From: an uncultured Pelagibacteraceae bacterium
Lineage (GTDB): Bacteria; Pseudomonadota; Alphaproteobacteria; Pelagibacterales; Pelagibacteraceae
Direction: 5' to 3'
Length of the DNA: 64,000 nt
Assembly (NCBI GenBank): GCA_902625715.1
Contig: CACOCP010000001.1
Location: 62,001-126,000, forward strand
The translations under genes were made by a program, and so were the position numbers. Numbering within the stretch: the stretch's first letter is position 1; the number at the start of each line of letters is the position of its first letter. Positions 34,226 to 43,507 of the stretch are shown here, one piece after another. The notes under the pieces were generated by a model. The model ran no database searches. It was not told the origin of the DNA and saw nothing but the letters and a program-made list of their open reading frames with translations.

Positions 34226-35392
34226 ATGCAAAAAACTAATTGGAATTATCCCACAACAATGTGGGTAGGCCAAGACAGAATTAAAGATCTTAGTATTGCT
34301 TGTAGAAATTTAAATATAAATAGGCCCTTATTAGTAACAGATAAAGGTCTTGCAAGCTCAGATATTATTCAAAATAGTTTATCTAACTTAAAACAAAATA
34401 GTTTTGAGGTTATTTTATATTCAAATGTTATAGGAAACCCAACAGGAACAAATGTAAATGAAGGTGTTGGAATTTACAGAAAAAATAACTGTGATGGTGT
34501 CATTGCAATTGGTGGAGGGAGCGGACTTGATGTTGGAAAAGCTGTTGCCTTTATGTCAGGTCAAGATTTACCAATTTGGGATTTTGAAGATGTAGGGGAT
34601 AATTGGAAAAAAGCTAAGTCAAATAACATTGCACCAATTATTGCAGTTCCAACCACAGCAGGCACTGGATCGGAGACAGGACGAGCATCTGTTATTTTAA
34701 ATGAAGATACTGGAATTAAAAAAATAATTTTTCATCCAAAGTTTTTACCTTCCATTGTAATTTTAGATCCATTGTTAACTAAAAGTTTACCCCCAGATAT
34801 AACTGCTGCAACTGGAATGGATGCACTAGCTCATAACTTAGAAGCTTATTGTGCCCCAGGCTATCATCCAATGGCAGATGGAATTGCATTAGAGGGTATA
34901 AGAATTATTAATAACTGGCTCTTAGCTGCAGTTGAAGATGGGTCAAATATTGAGGCTAGAATGAATATGTTAACTGCTGCAAGCATGGGATCTACCGCAT
35001 TTCAGAAAGGACTTGGTGCAATCCATTCACTAAGTCATCCAGTAAATGCATTAAATAATATTCATCATGGATTATCTAACGCAATTTTTATGCCTTATGT
35101 TTTGACATTCAATAAAAACGTAATTGAAAAAAAAATTATTAAAATTTGTGAATATTTAGAGTTTCAAAATAAAACATTTGATGGATTTTTAAATTGGACA
35201 TTAAATCTAAGAAAAAGACTCAATATTCCACACAAACTTACTGATGTTATTGAAGCAGACAAAATTGATATTGATCGACTTTCAAAAATGGCAATTGATG
35301 ACCCATCAACTAGTGGAAACCCAAAGAAACTTTCTTTAGAGGATATGAAAACTTTGTATCAACACAGTATTACTGGAGAATTGTTTAAATAA
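34226..35392 (+). CDS. Iron-containing alcohol dehydrogenase
   Basis: 388 residues, group III alcohol dehydrogenase. IAIGGGSGLDVGKAVA (NAD site), PTTAGTGSETGRASVI, the metal ligands in GMDALAHNLEAY and GLGAIHSLSHPVNALNNIHHG are all intact. Members oxidise methanol, ethanol, 1,3-propanediol, lactaldehyde or similar; in SAR11 relatives have been tied to methanol and other C1 oxidation. The alcohol used is unknown. It stands alone on the plus strand and ends 4 bases from the convergent carbonic anhydrase-like gene. Confidence 0.9.
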   Translation: MQKTNWNYPTTMWVGQDRIKDLSIACRNLNINRPLLVTDKGLASSDIIQNSLSNLKQNSFEVILYSNVIGNPTGTNVNEGVGIYRKNNCDGVIAIGGGSGLDVGKAVAFMSGQDLPIWDFEDVGDNWKKAKSNNIAPIIAVPTTAGTGSETGRASVILNEDTGIKKIIFHPKFLPSIVILDPLLTKSLPPDITAATGMDALAHNLEAYCAPGYHPMADGIALEGIRIINNWLLAAVEDGSNIEARMNMLTAASMGSTAFQKGLGAIHSLSHPVNALNNIHHGLSNAIFMPYVLTFNKNVIEKKIIKICEYLEFQNKTFDGFLNWTLNLRKRLNIPHKLTDVIEADKIDIDRLSKMAIDDPSTSGNPKKLSLEDMKTLYQHSITGELFK

Positions 35393-35396
35393 GAGA

Positions 35397-35810
35397 TTAA
35401 AATTTATCTATTCTTCCATTTAATGACATAAGGCTTAATTCCACTTTAAGTCTTGGATGTTTTTTCTTTAAATTTAACTTTATTTTTTCAAACGAGTTTT
35501 CATGAATTTTCATTTCATTTTGAGGGGTAAATTCTTTTTTCCCATTTACAATTTTTGCTGCACCGCAATCTTTATGATTTATAACTATCAACTTTTCAAT
35601 TTTATGTATTTTTATTGATGTATTTAAATTTTCCCAGAAGGTAGTGTGCCACTTTTTAAACTTTGAAGCCGTAACACCAACCGCAGCACCAGCAATTGTA
35701 AAAGTACTATATTTTCCTATTAATTTTCTTCTTTTTAAATAATTTGAAACTTTAGTTTGAAATCTTGGGTCCATACAAGAAAGAACCATAGCTTTATATT
35801 TTTTTTTCAT
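35397..35810 (-). CDS. Short beta-carbonic anhydrase-like protein
   Basis: 137 residues. The zinc-ligand pattern of beta-carbonic anhydrases is kept: SCMDPRF (Cys about 12, with the Asp-Arg pair) and INHKDCGA (His and Cys about 79-82). It is much shorter than the usual 200 or so residues and lacks parts of the standard dimer fold. It could still hydrate CO2 or be a related hydrolase. It lies 3 bases after the PhyH gene on the same strand. Confidence 0.75.
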   Translation of the reverse strand: MKKKYKAMVLSCMDPRFQTKVSNYLKRRKLIGKYSTFTIAGAAVGVTASKFKKWHTTFWENLNTSIKIHKIEKLIVINHKDCGAAKIVNGKKEFTPQNEMKIHENSFEKIKLNLKKKHPRLKVELSLMSLNGRIDKF

Positions 35811-35813
35811 GAT

Positions 35814-36641
35814 TTAATAATTTCCTTTTTGATTGGCTCCTTTATAAAAAATTTCTTGGAGATTATCGTTTTCTTGTTTTTTAATTTTTATATCTTTTTC
35901 ATCTAATAATGATTTTGGTCTACCTATTTTTTCATGAAAATTATATTTATCTTCTCCTCTTGCAAGCTGAACACTATTTTTTCCTATTACTTGTTTTACA
36001 TTACTTCCAATATAGCTTTGTATAACAAAACCTATCCTTCTATCATCACTTTTGTTTAAACCAGAGCCATGCACTGTTTTAGGATGATGTAGTGACATTT
36101 GTCCTGCTGACAGTATTAATGCCTTTGTTTCTTGTTCAGGAACATTATTTACTGTTTGACCTCTAGTTAAAAGATTTCCCTCATTAAATTTTTGGTCATG
36201 GTCTTTAAGATTATCTTTATGAGATCCAGACCACATTCTCATACATCCATTGTGTTCATTTGAGTCTGTTATCGCAACCCATGCAGTTACCCAATTATAA
36301 GGCTCTAATCCAATATACTTTGCATCCTGATGATAACTTACAAATCCTTTTTCCTTTGGATTTTTTATAAATAAAGTTGTCCCACAAACGAGAATATCTT
36401 TACCAATTAAGGATTGCACTGCATCTAATATTTTTGAATTGTGCGTTACTTCATCAAGCAAAGGAGAGATGAGGTGGGCATTATATCTTCCTGATTTATC
36501 TAGTTCTCCAGGAAATCTTTTTTCAATAGTTTCAATTTCATCTCTGATTTCTTTTGCTTTGTTTTTTGAAAAAATATCTATAGGTGAAACAAACCCCTCA
36601 TCCTCGTATTGTTGCAGTTGATTTGAGGAAAGATAAGTCAT
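35814..36641 (-). CDS. Phytanoyl-CoA dioxygenase (PhyH) family oxygenase
   Basis: 275 residues from MTYLSSNQLQQYEDEGFVSP. A reading from 36692 adds 17 residues unlike the family and overlaps the divergent MOSC gene, so it is rejected. The iron ligands are visible in VSYHQDAKYIG (His-x-Asp) and HHPKTVHGSGLNKSDDRRIG (distal His plus the Arg for 2-oxoglutarate). It is a non-heme Fe(II)/2-oxoglutarate hydroxylase of unknown substrate; relatives act on ectoine, phosphonates and lipids. It is 10 bases from the divergent MOSC gene. Confidence 0.87.
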   Translation of the reverse strand: MTYLSSNQLQQYEDEGFVSPIDIFSKNKAKEIRDEIETIEKRFPGELDKSGRYNAHLISPLLDEVTHNSKILDAVQSLIGKDILVCGTTLFIKNPKEKGFVSYHQDAKYIGLEPYNWVTAWVAITDSNEHNGCMRMWSGSHKDNLKDHDQKFNEGNLLTRGQTVNNVPEQETKALILSAGQMSLHHPKTVHGSGLNKSDDRRIGFVIQSYIGSNVKQVIGKNSVQLARGEDKYNFHEKIGRPKSLLDEKDIKIKKQENDNLQEIFYKGANQKGNY

Positions 36642-36651
36642 ACTATTTTGA

Positions 36652-37098
36652 ATGCCTGAAGTTATTAAAATTGGAATTACAGAAAAAAACAATCAAAAAA
36701 TTCAAGAAGTTAAGACAGTCAAAGTAATTGCAAATCAAGGAATAGTAGGGGATAGGCATTTTAAAGAATTTAATGACCCATTTAATCAATTATCTCTCAT
36801 AGAGTCCGAGAACATTGATTATTACAATATTAAATACGGTTTAAATATTCCATATATAGATTTCAGAAGAAATATAATTACCAAAGGAATCAAGCTGAAT
36901 GATTTGGTTGGAAAAAAACTAAAAATTGGATCTGTTGAAGTTGAGGGTATGGATTTATGCAGACCATGCAGACATCTTAATGAATCATTAAATCAAGATA
37001 ATGTTTTGAAGGAATTTTTAAGAAAAGGTGGTCTTAGATGTCAGATTTTAACATCTTCGAGTATAAATATTGGAGATAAAATTGAAGTTCTAGATTAA
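36652..37098 (+). CDS. MOSC-domain protein
   Basis: 148 residues. NQGIVGDRHFKEFNDPFNQLSLIE, DFRRNIITKGIKLNDLVGK and MDLCRPCRHLNESL match the MOSC fold, including the conserved Cys that can hold a sulfur or Mo-cofactor sulfur. The domain occurs in proteins that carry persulfide sulfur or handle molybdenum cofactor. In a window with Mo-cofactor genes it might reduce or detoxify N-hydroxylated compounds or act in sulfur delivery; unproven. Confidence 0.85.
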   Translation: MPEVIKIGITEKNNQKIQEVKTVKVIANQGIVGDRHFKEFNDPFNQLSLIESENIDYYNIKYGLNIPYIDFRRNIITKGIKLNDLVGKKLKIGSVEVEGMDLCRPCRHLNESLNQDNVLKEFLRKGGLRCQILTSSSINIGDKIEVLD

Positions 37099-37105
37099 TT
37101 GAATT

Positions 37106-38419
37106 TTATCCAAAAGTTTTTTGAGTTTCACCAGTATTTGAATTTTGATCTAATGTTGCAGGCGCATCAGGATCCAACTCCAAACCCGCAGGCGTTATAG
37201 TGGCTGGTACTGGGGTAAAAGTTGAGTCTGGATTTTCAACAGTCTCTCTCACTCTCATTCTATAAAGTCCAAATGCTCCAATTAAACTGTGAATTAATAT
37301 TAAAAAAACAAAAAAACCGTTTAAGCCAAACCAACCCATAAAGATAGAGCAAAGAATTGGACCACTAATTGCACCAAAACCAAAAATTAATTGTAAACCA
37401 CCTCCTGCAGCAACAAATTTAGTCTTAGGTACAAAATCATTAGTGTGAGCAAGGTTTAAAGAAAATAATGGTAGACATAAACTTGCATATAATCCGACAG
37501 CTATAAAAAACACTATTTTTCTAAATGCTAGTTCATTCATGTAATATATATTTTGTAATGGATCATTTGCAGTAAGGATTGACAAAAGCGCTAAAGCAGA
37601 GCTTCCAAATGTTGTAATAACAATAACTGTTCGTCTATCATATTTATCAGATAAGTACCCAATAGGCCCTTGACCTAGCACACCAGCTATTGTTGCTATA
37701 AATAAAAGTACTGATGTTTCCAAAAGAGATAATTTTGCAAGTGTAGCATAAACTGAAATTAAAGAAAAAAATGCTGCGTGAATTACACCAGTAAAAAAAG
37801 AACTGAATGTACCAAGAGGAGAAATTTTATATAATTCAACAATACTTATAGTTTCAATTTTTTTGAATTTTGGTGCAGGTCTTTTTGTTAGCAAAATTGG
37901 AACAAGAGCAATTGATAATAACACCGATACCAAAATAAACGGTTCGTAGTTTTTAGGTTCGCTTACATTAAGTAACAACATACCAATTGCTAAACCAAAA
38001 AATATAACCATCATGTAAGCTGAAAGTAATTGACCTCTATTTTTATTAGTAGCTCTATCATTTAACCAACTTTCAGTTACCACATAACAACTAACTAAAC
38101 TGACCCCTGTTACAAATCTACTTACAGTCCACATTATTGGATTAACATAAACCACAGCTAATAATGCACTTAAAGATGCAAGTGATGCAAAAGCTGCGAA
38201 TACTCTTATGTGTCCAACTTTCGATACAAAATTAGGAGTAGTTTTTGATCCAATAAAATATCCAACATAGTATCCTGACATGAAGATACCAGTCGTTAAA
38301 ACACTAAAACCCTCAAGCACTGATCTAATTCCCATTAATTGCATTTGCAATCCATGAGCAATCATCATTACCCCAATTCCCATAAAAAGAGCCCAGGATT
38401 TTTTTACTTCTTTTTGCAT
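37106..38419 (-). CDS. Major facilitator superfamily transporter
   Basis: 437 residues with twelve membrane helices. The second-loop MFS motif GYYVGYFIGSKTTPNFVSKVGH and a GYLSDKYDRRTV repeat in the second half identify the family; the TESWLNDRATNKNRGQLL segment is shared with the YcaD-like group. The C-terminal 45 residues form a Pro- and Asp-rich tail (ending NSNTGETQKTFG) with no helix, unusual for the family. Substrate unknown. It lies 31 bases downstream of a DMT permease gene on the same strand. Confidence 0.87.
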   Translation of the reverse strand: MQKEVKKSWALFMGIGVMMIAHGLQMQLMGIRSVLEGFSVLTTGIFMSGYYVGYFIGSKTTPNFVSKVGHIRVFAAFASLASLSALLAVVYVNPIMWTVSRFVTGVSLVSCYVVTESWLNDRATNKNRGQLLSAYMMVIFFGLAIGMLLLNVSEPKNYEPFILVSVLLSIALVPILLTKRPAPKFKKIETISIVELYKISPLGTFSSFFTGVIHAAFFSLISVYATLAKLSLLETSVLLFIATIAGVLGQGPIGYLSDKYDRRTVIVITTFGSSALALLSILTANDPLQNIYYMNELAFRKIVFFIAVGLYASLCLPLFSLNLAHTNDFVPKTKFVAAGGGLQLIFGFGAISGPILCSIFMGWFGLNGFFVFLILIHSLIGAFGLYRMRVRETVENPDSTFTPVPATITPAGLELDPDAPATLDQNSNTGETQKTFG

Positions 38420-38450
38420 TTATATATTTACTGTCGGTTAAATCTGGCGG

Positions 38451-39326
38451 CTAAGTAGTTTTGGTTTGTGTTTTTTTTATGGCTAATAATGAATGAATTG
38501 CAATCGTAATAATAATTACAATCCCTCCTAATATAGTTTGAGTTGAGGGCTGTTCTTTAATAATTAGCCAGACCCAAATTGGTCCAATAATTGTCTCTAA
38601 AAGAAAAAAAAGGTTAACTTCAGCTGCAGTTATAAATCGTGGGGCTATAGTTACTAAAACAAATGGTATTGCAACACACATAACACACATAATAGGTATA
38701 AAAATCATATCTGTACCAACAAGCGCAAAGTCTTTAACGAAGAAAAAGGCAAATATAGCAACACATAATTTACCAATTACTGCAGAGGGGACTAAATCAG
38801 TAGATTTTGCATACCTTGCTAAATTAGCATTACAGGCCAGTCCAAAAGCAGTAATTAACCCAAAAAGGTCACCGTAGAAATTACCAAGGCTTAATGAGTC
38901 GTAAAATATATAAACACATGCAGTAAAGGTGATGATTATTGCAACCCATGTTTTCTTTTCAGGTTTTTCTTTTAAAAAAATTGCTCCTAATATAGCTGAA
39001 AGCATTGGGGCAAGCGCTATCATTAATAATGTGTTTGCTACATTGGTATTTTGAATTGATATTATAAAAGTAATATTACAAATCGAAAAACTTATTACAT
39101 AAAATAATCCTGGATAACCGATTTTGAATAAAGCATTAAAAAAATTTTTTTTGTAAAAAATTATAAGACCAAAAAGCACAACTAAAAAAGGTATTGCTCC
39201 TCTATAAAAAAGCATGCCCCAAGTTTCTATGTTAGATAATCTAATAAAAAGAGAATCTGGTGTTATAAACATAACACCAATAAAAGCCATTAAAGAACCT
39301 TTTTGCTGGTTGGTGAGATTTTTCAA
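38451..39326 (-). CDS. EamA/DMT-family permease
   Basis: 291 residues, ten membrane helices. LMIALAPMLSAILGAIFLKEKP ends the first EamA repeat and FLLETIIGPIWVWLIIKEQPS ends the second. It overlaps gshB by 4 bases, so it is on the gshA-gshB transcript and could move glutathione, a precursor or a product, which is inference from place. Third permease of this family in the window. Confidence 0.85.
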   Translation of the reverse strand: MKNLTNQQKGSLMAFIGVMFITPDSLFIRLSNIETWGMLFYRGAIPFLVVLFGLIIFYKKNFFNALFKIGYPGLFYVISFSICNITFIISIQNTNVANTLLMIALAPMLSAILGAIFLKEKPEKKTWVAIIITFTACVYIFYDSLSLGNFYGDLFGLITAFGLACNANLARYAKSTDLVPSAVIGKLCVAIFAFFFVKDFALVGTDMIFIPIMCVMCVAIPFVLVTIAPRFITAAEVNLFFLLETIIGPIWVWLIIKEQPSTQTILGGIVIIITIAIHSLLAIKKTQTKTT

Positions 39327-40252
39327 GCCTTCAAACCTTTCCAGAAATAATCTGCAAGATTTATGTTTGATAAATCATAGAGGGTTTTTAAACCTGTAGG
39401 GGAGGTAACGTTTATGTCACCATTTAATTTTTGATCAATAAAATCAATTCCTGCAAAATAAATGTCTTTTTTCACAAGATCTTTTGCAATTATTTTTGAA
39501 ATTTTTATTTCTTTTTGAGTTAACTTTATCAATTTTGGTTTTGCACCTTTGCTCATATTGCTTAAAATTGATCCAGGTTTAGGCACTCTTGAAATACAAC
39601 CACAAATTTTACCATTGATTATAAAAACTCTTTTATCTCCATATTTTATTTTTGGTAAAAATTTTTGAACCATGATATGACCGTGTTTTTTAATAAAATT
39701 AGAGATAACTTTTATGCTTAACTTGTTATTAATAAAAATAATATCATTACCGCTATAACTATGAATTGGTTTTAGTATTACTTTTTTATATTTTTTATAA
39801 AAATACAAAATATCCTCTATTTTTTTAGTAAACATAGTATCTGGCATAAATTGGATAAATTTCATTGAATATAATTTTTCCGAAATATTTCTAATAGAAG
39901 TGGGGTTATTAATAATTCGAACTTTATTTTTTAAAGTGTCTAAAATGTAGGTCGTAGATATATATTCTAGGTTAAATGGTGGATCTTGTCTTACTAGAAT
40001 GAATTTAACCTTGGATAAATCAATATATGCTTTTTTAATTATTTTAAAAAATTTCTTTCTGGAATAATTAATTTTAATAAAACTTCCATTTGCAAAAACT
40101 TTTTTATTTTTAATTGATAGATTTTCTGGTTCGTAATAAAAGATTTTATAGCCTCTGATTTGACCGCTTTTTGCAAGGAATATACTGGTATCAGTTATTG
40201 GATTTAGTTTATTTAAGTTATTACCTTGAACAGCAATAATTTTATTGGTCAT
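39323..40252 (-). CDS. gshB: Glutathione synthetase
   Basis: 309 residues, ATP-grasp type. RQDPPFNLEYISTTYILD, INNPTSIRNISEKLYSMKF, VILKPIHSYSGNDIIF (ATP lid) and GDKRVFIINGKICGC are the signature blocks; INVTSPTGLKTLYD closes the fold. It joins glycine to gamma-glutamylcysteine. Overlaps gshA by 11 bases. Need for glycine here ties glutathione to the other glycine genes in the window. Confidence 0.94.
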   Translation of the reverse strand: MTNKIIAVQGNNLNKLNPITDTSIFLAKSGQIRGYKIFYYEPENLSIKNKKVFANGSFIKINYSRKKFFKIIKKAYIDLSKVKFILVRQDPPFNLEYISTTYILDTLKNKVRIINNPTSIRNISEKLYSMKFIQFMPDTMFTKKIEDILYFYKKYKKVILKPIHSYSGNDIIFINNKLSIKVISNFIKKHGHIMVQKFLPKIKYGDKRVFIINGKICGCISRVPKPGSILSNMSKGAKPKLIKLTQKEIKISKIIAKDLVKKDIYFAGIDFIDQKLNGDINVTSPTGLKTLYDLSNINLADYFWKGLKA

Positions 40253-41537
40253 ACAAGTTTGCTAAATTTTCATCTTTTGAAAATTTATACAACATATGAT
40301 CTGCATTTGTTTTTTTATTTTCAATAATTCTGAATAAATGATCTATAAATTTTTCCTCGTTCATACCCTTTGTGTTAAGAATATTTCTATTTGTAAGTCC
40401 TTTTTTTGAAATATTTAGAATTACTGAGGACCAATACAATAGATCTTTACCCATCAGAGGAGTAGTTAGTCCTTTTTTTGGTGCATTTTTATAAGCTTCT
40501 AAAACCTCATTTGAATCCCATTTATTCACAACATCTAAAGCTTCATCTAAATTTCCATAAAGCAATCCTGTATTAAAGGCAGGACCAGAGCATAAACAAT
40601 CCCACCCACAAGCATCCATAGATCTTAACTCTATATATTTTTTTAATCTATTTTCTGTAAATATGGTTCCAAGATGCGTACTCAATTCTGTCTCTGTTGG
40701 TTGTAAATTTTTTATCTCACTTATTTTTCCATACATAAAGTCTTTAAATATATATTTTTTTCCTGAAATATATTTTCCTTCAGATTGGAGAAATAATAAT
40801 GGCATACTCATTATAAATTCAGCATAATTTTCAAAATTTACATTTTCTAAAAAAAATTTAGGTAGCCCTCCACGAGACGTTTTTTGCCATACATGTGATC
40901 TATACGAATAGTAATTACTATTTCTTTTTTCTATAATAGATGAATTTGCAAATAATGCGATGTTAATAGGGACTAAATAATTTGCTAACCTAAATTTTTT
41001 TGTAAAATCTTCTTCAGATGTATAATCAATATTTAATTGTGTCCCACAGGTTCTGTACATCATATCTAAACTTAACGCCCCACCTTCAGGCATATCTTTA
41101 GTCATAACTTCATATCTCTGTTTCGGATTATTTGAAATTTCAGAAAGTTTAGAAATAGGATCAAATCCTGCGCTTATAATTTTAAAATTGAGCTTTTCTA
41201 AAACTTGATTTAATTCAAACAAATATTCATATGATTCTGCACATGCTTCATGAATATTGTTTAGTTTTGCCCCAGATAATTCAATCTGGTTACCTGGTTC
41301 AAGTGTAATATTTTTACGGTCTTTACTAAGACCAATAACTTTGTCATTTTCTTTTATTGGCTTCCAACCAAATTCATAGAGTTGGTCAAACATTTTAATT
41401 ATTGATGAATAATCAATTCTTTTATTATCTTTTTTGTTAAAAATAAATTTTTCGTGTTCAACACCAATTTTAACATTCCGTTTTTCTTTGATACCGTCTT
41501 CAAAATATTTAATAATCTGATCTTTATTATTTATCAT
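40242..41537 (-). CDS. gshA: Glutamate-cysteine ligase (plant/alphaproteobacterial type)
   Basis: 431 residues. VKIGVEHEKFIF, LEPGNQIELSGAKLNNIHEA, MMYRTCGTQLNIDY and YIELRSMDACGWDCLCSGPAFNTGLLYG fit the GCS2-like class found in plants and alphaproteobacteria. It makes gamma-glutamylcysteine with ATP, the first step in glutathione synthesis. It overlaps gshB (11 bases), and starts 1 base after the stop of the YyaL-like gene. Confidence 0.93.
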   Translation of the reverse strand: MINNKDQIIKYFEDGIKEKRNVKIGVEHEKFIFNKKDNKRIDYSSIIKMFDQLYEFGWKPIKENDKVIGLSKDRKNITLEPGNQIELSGAKLNNIHEACAESYEYLFELNQVLEKLNFKIISAGFDPISKLSEISNNPKQRYEVMTKDMPEGGALSLDMMYRTCGTQLNIDYTSEEDFTKKFRLANYLVPINIALFANSSIIEKRNSNYYSYRSHVWQKTSRGGLPKFFLENVNFENYAEFIMSMPLLFLQSEGKYISGKKYIFKDFMYGKISEIKNLQPTETELSTHLGTIFTENRLKKYIELRSMDACGWDCLCSGPAFNTGLLYGNLDEALDVVNKWDSNEVLEAYKNAPKKGLTTPLMGKDLLYWSSVILNISKKGLTNRNILNTKGMNEEKFIDHLFRIIENKKTNADHMLYKFSKDENLANLYDQ

Positions 41538-41538
41538 T

Positions 41539-43485
41539 TTAATTGCTTATATCTTTTAGATAATCATTTATTTCACTTATACTAGTTATTTTATTTGAAC
41601 ATGTCTGGTTTTTACAAATTACAACACCTGAATTGGTACCATTATCTATTTTGTATATAAATATAGCTCTATCAAGATAGTTTTTTAATAAATGATTCTT
41701 TATTTCTTTAATTTCTTTATTTTCTCCATAAAATGTAAATGAAATTGTCTCATGATACATGTCTAACGCTTTAACAAAACTAAACATTTGTGAGAAATTT
41801 GAGTTTAAAATTTGGTGAAATGATTGTTGTAACAATCGTGATTTTTCAGACCAATGGTTATCATTTGTAATATAGTATAATTTATTCAATTGAGTTAAAT
41901 AAACACTGTTACCGTTTGGTATATTATTGTCGTTTAAATCAACTGGACTAACGAAAAGATCATTTCTTTTGATTGGATTTTTTTGAAGTAGTTTTGATTT
42001 CTCATCATAAAACATATTCCATGCTTCAACCATGATTTTGGAAGCCTCATCTAAATATTCCTTTTTTCCATCAATTTCGTACAAATTTAATAATAACTTT
42101 GAGTAGAAAACATGATCTTCTAGGAAAACATCAATTTCCTCAGACTGATAGCAATGAAATATTTTGTCTGACATTTTATCTTTTAGAATTTTGAACTTTT
42201 GAACAGCAATTTCTTTAATATCCTCATCCTCTAAAATAATTGATGCGCTTAATAAGGCTGAAATTAAAAAAGCATTCTGATCCGTTTGAGATTTATCATC
42301 AAATAATGGTTTAATTCTTTTGTTTCTGATTATAATTAGATCTTCCTCAGTTTTTTTTATAATTTCATTTTCCTTTTCATCTAATTCATTTTTATTTTCT
42401 ATAAGTATATTTTTTCCCTCGAAATTACCTTCATTAGATATTAAATATTTTTTAGCAAATATATCTAAATTACTTTTAAGAACTTCACCCAATTCATCAT
42501 AAGACCATGTATAAAATTTACCCTCCACACCTTCACTATCAGCATCATATGCAGATCCATATAATCCAATATTGTTTACAAATTCTGTATTAATAAAATT
42601 AATTGTTTGCATTAATTTACTTTTAAAGTAATCAGATTTCGTACTTTGATAAAATTTTGATAAAAGACTTATAAATTGGATGTTATCATATAGCATTTTT
42701 TCAAAATGTGGAACGATCCATTTATCATCTACAGTATATCTAGCTATGCCACCTATTAATTGGTCATAAATACCTTTTGAACAAATGTTTCTTAGTAATG
42801 TTTCAACTGGTTTAAAATATTTTTTATCATTAGTTTTTAAATAAAAATAAAACATTGCATCAAACAAATAGAATTGTGGAAACTTCGGAGCACCTTTAAA
42901 ACTTCCATACTCCTCGTCTAAATATGAAATTATCTTATCTACAAAAGGCAAGAGCGGCTGATTTAAAACTGCAGATCTTTGATTTATTTTTAAGAAAATG
43001 TCTTGCATTTGAGATGCTTGTGCAATTATTTTTTCCCTATTATTTTTGTATACATCTGAAACGTTATTTAAAACTTTTCTAAAATCTGGTCTTCCTTGCA
43101 TCTCTTTTGGTGGAAAATAAGTACCACCAGTGAAAGGTACTGCATTTTCATCTAGGAACATTGAAAGTGGCCAACCACCTTGAGTACCCGTTAAAATAGA
43201 CAAACTTCTTTGAAAAACATAGTCAAGATCAGGTCTTTCCTCTCTATCAACTTTAATATTAATAAATTTTTCATTCATAATTTTGGCTGTTTCTTCATCC
43301 TCAAAACTTTCATGTGCCATGACATGGCACCAATGACAGCTTGCATAGCCAATGCTTAAAAATATTGGTTTTTTTTGATCTTTAGCCATTTTTAAACTTT
43401 CTTTGTTCCAAGGTACCCATTCAACTGGATTATCTTTATGTTGAATAAGATAGGGGCTTTTCTCTCTTTCAAGTAGATTGCTCAT
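41539..43485 (-). CDS. YyaL-type protein, DUF255 thioredoxin fold plus (alpha/alpha) barrel
   Basis: 648 residues. The N-terminal thioredoxin-like domain carries SIGYASCHWCHVMAHESFED (Cys about 50 and 53), with KVDREERPDLD and GGWPLSMFLDENAVPFTGGTYFPP; the rest is a helical barrel with GIYDQLIGGIARYTVDDKW and HFEKMLYDN. Family members occur from bacteria to mammals (SPATA20) with no settled reaction. It is on the same strand as gshA, with a 1-base gap, so a thiol redox role is reasonable. Confidence 0.88.
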   Translation of the reverse strand: MSNLLEREKSPYLIQHKDNPVEWVPWNKESLKMAKDQKKPIFLSIGYASCHWCHVMAHESFEDEETAKIMNEKFINIKVDREERPDLDYVFQRSLSILTGTQGGWPLSMFLDENAVPFTGGTYFPPKEMQGRPDFRKVLNNVSDVYKNNREKIIAQASQMQDIFLKINQRSAVLNQPLLPFVDKIISYLDEEYGSFKGAPKFPQFYLFDAMFYFYLKTNDKKYFKPVETLLRNICSKGIYDQLIGGIARYTVDDKWIVPHFEKMLYDNIQFISLLSKFYQSTKSDYFKSKLMQTINFINTEFVNNIGLYGSAYDADSEGVEGKFYTWSYDELGEVLKSNLDIFAKKYLISNEGNFEGKNILIENKNELDEKENEIIKKTEEDLIIIRNKRIKPLFDDKSQTDQNAFLISALLSASIILEDEDIKEIAVQKFKILKDKMSDKIFHCYQSEEIDVFLEDHVFYSKLLLNLYEIDGKKEYLDEASKIMVEAWNMFYDEKSKLLQKNPIKRNDLFVSPVDLNDNNIPNGNSVYLTQLNKLYYITNDNHWSEKSRLLQQSFHQILNSNFSQMFSFVKALDMYHETISFTFYGENKEIKEIKNHLLKNYLDRAIFIYKIDNGTNSGVVICKNQTCSNKITSISEINDYLKDISN

Positions 43486-43507
43486 AAAATACTAATTATC
43501 TTCTGTC

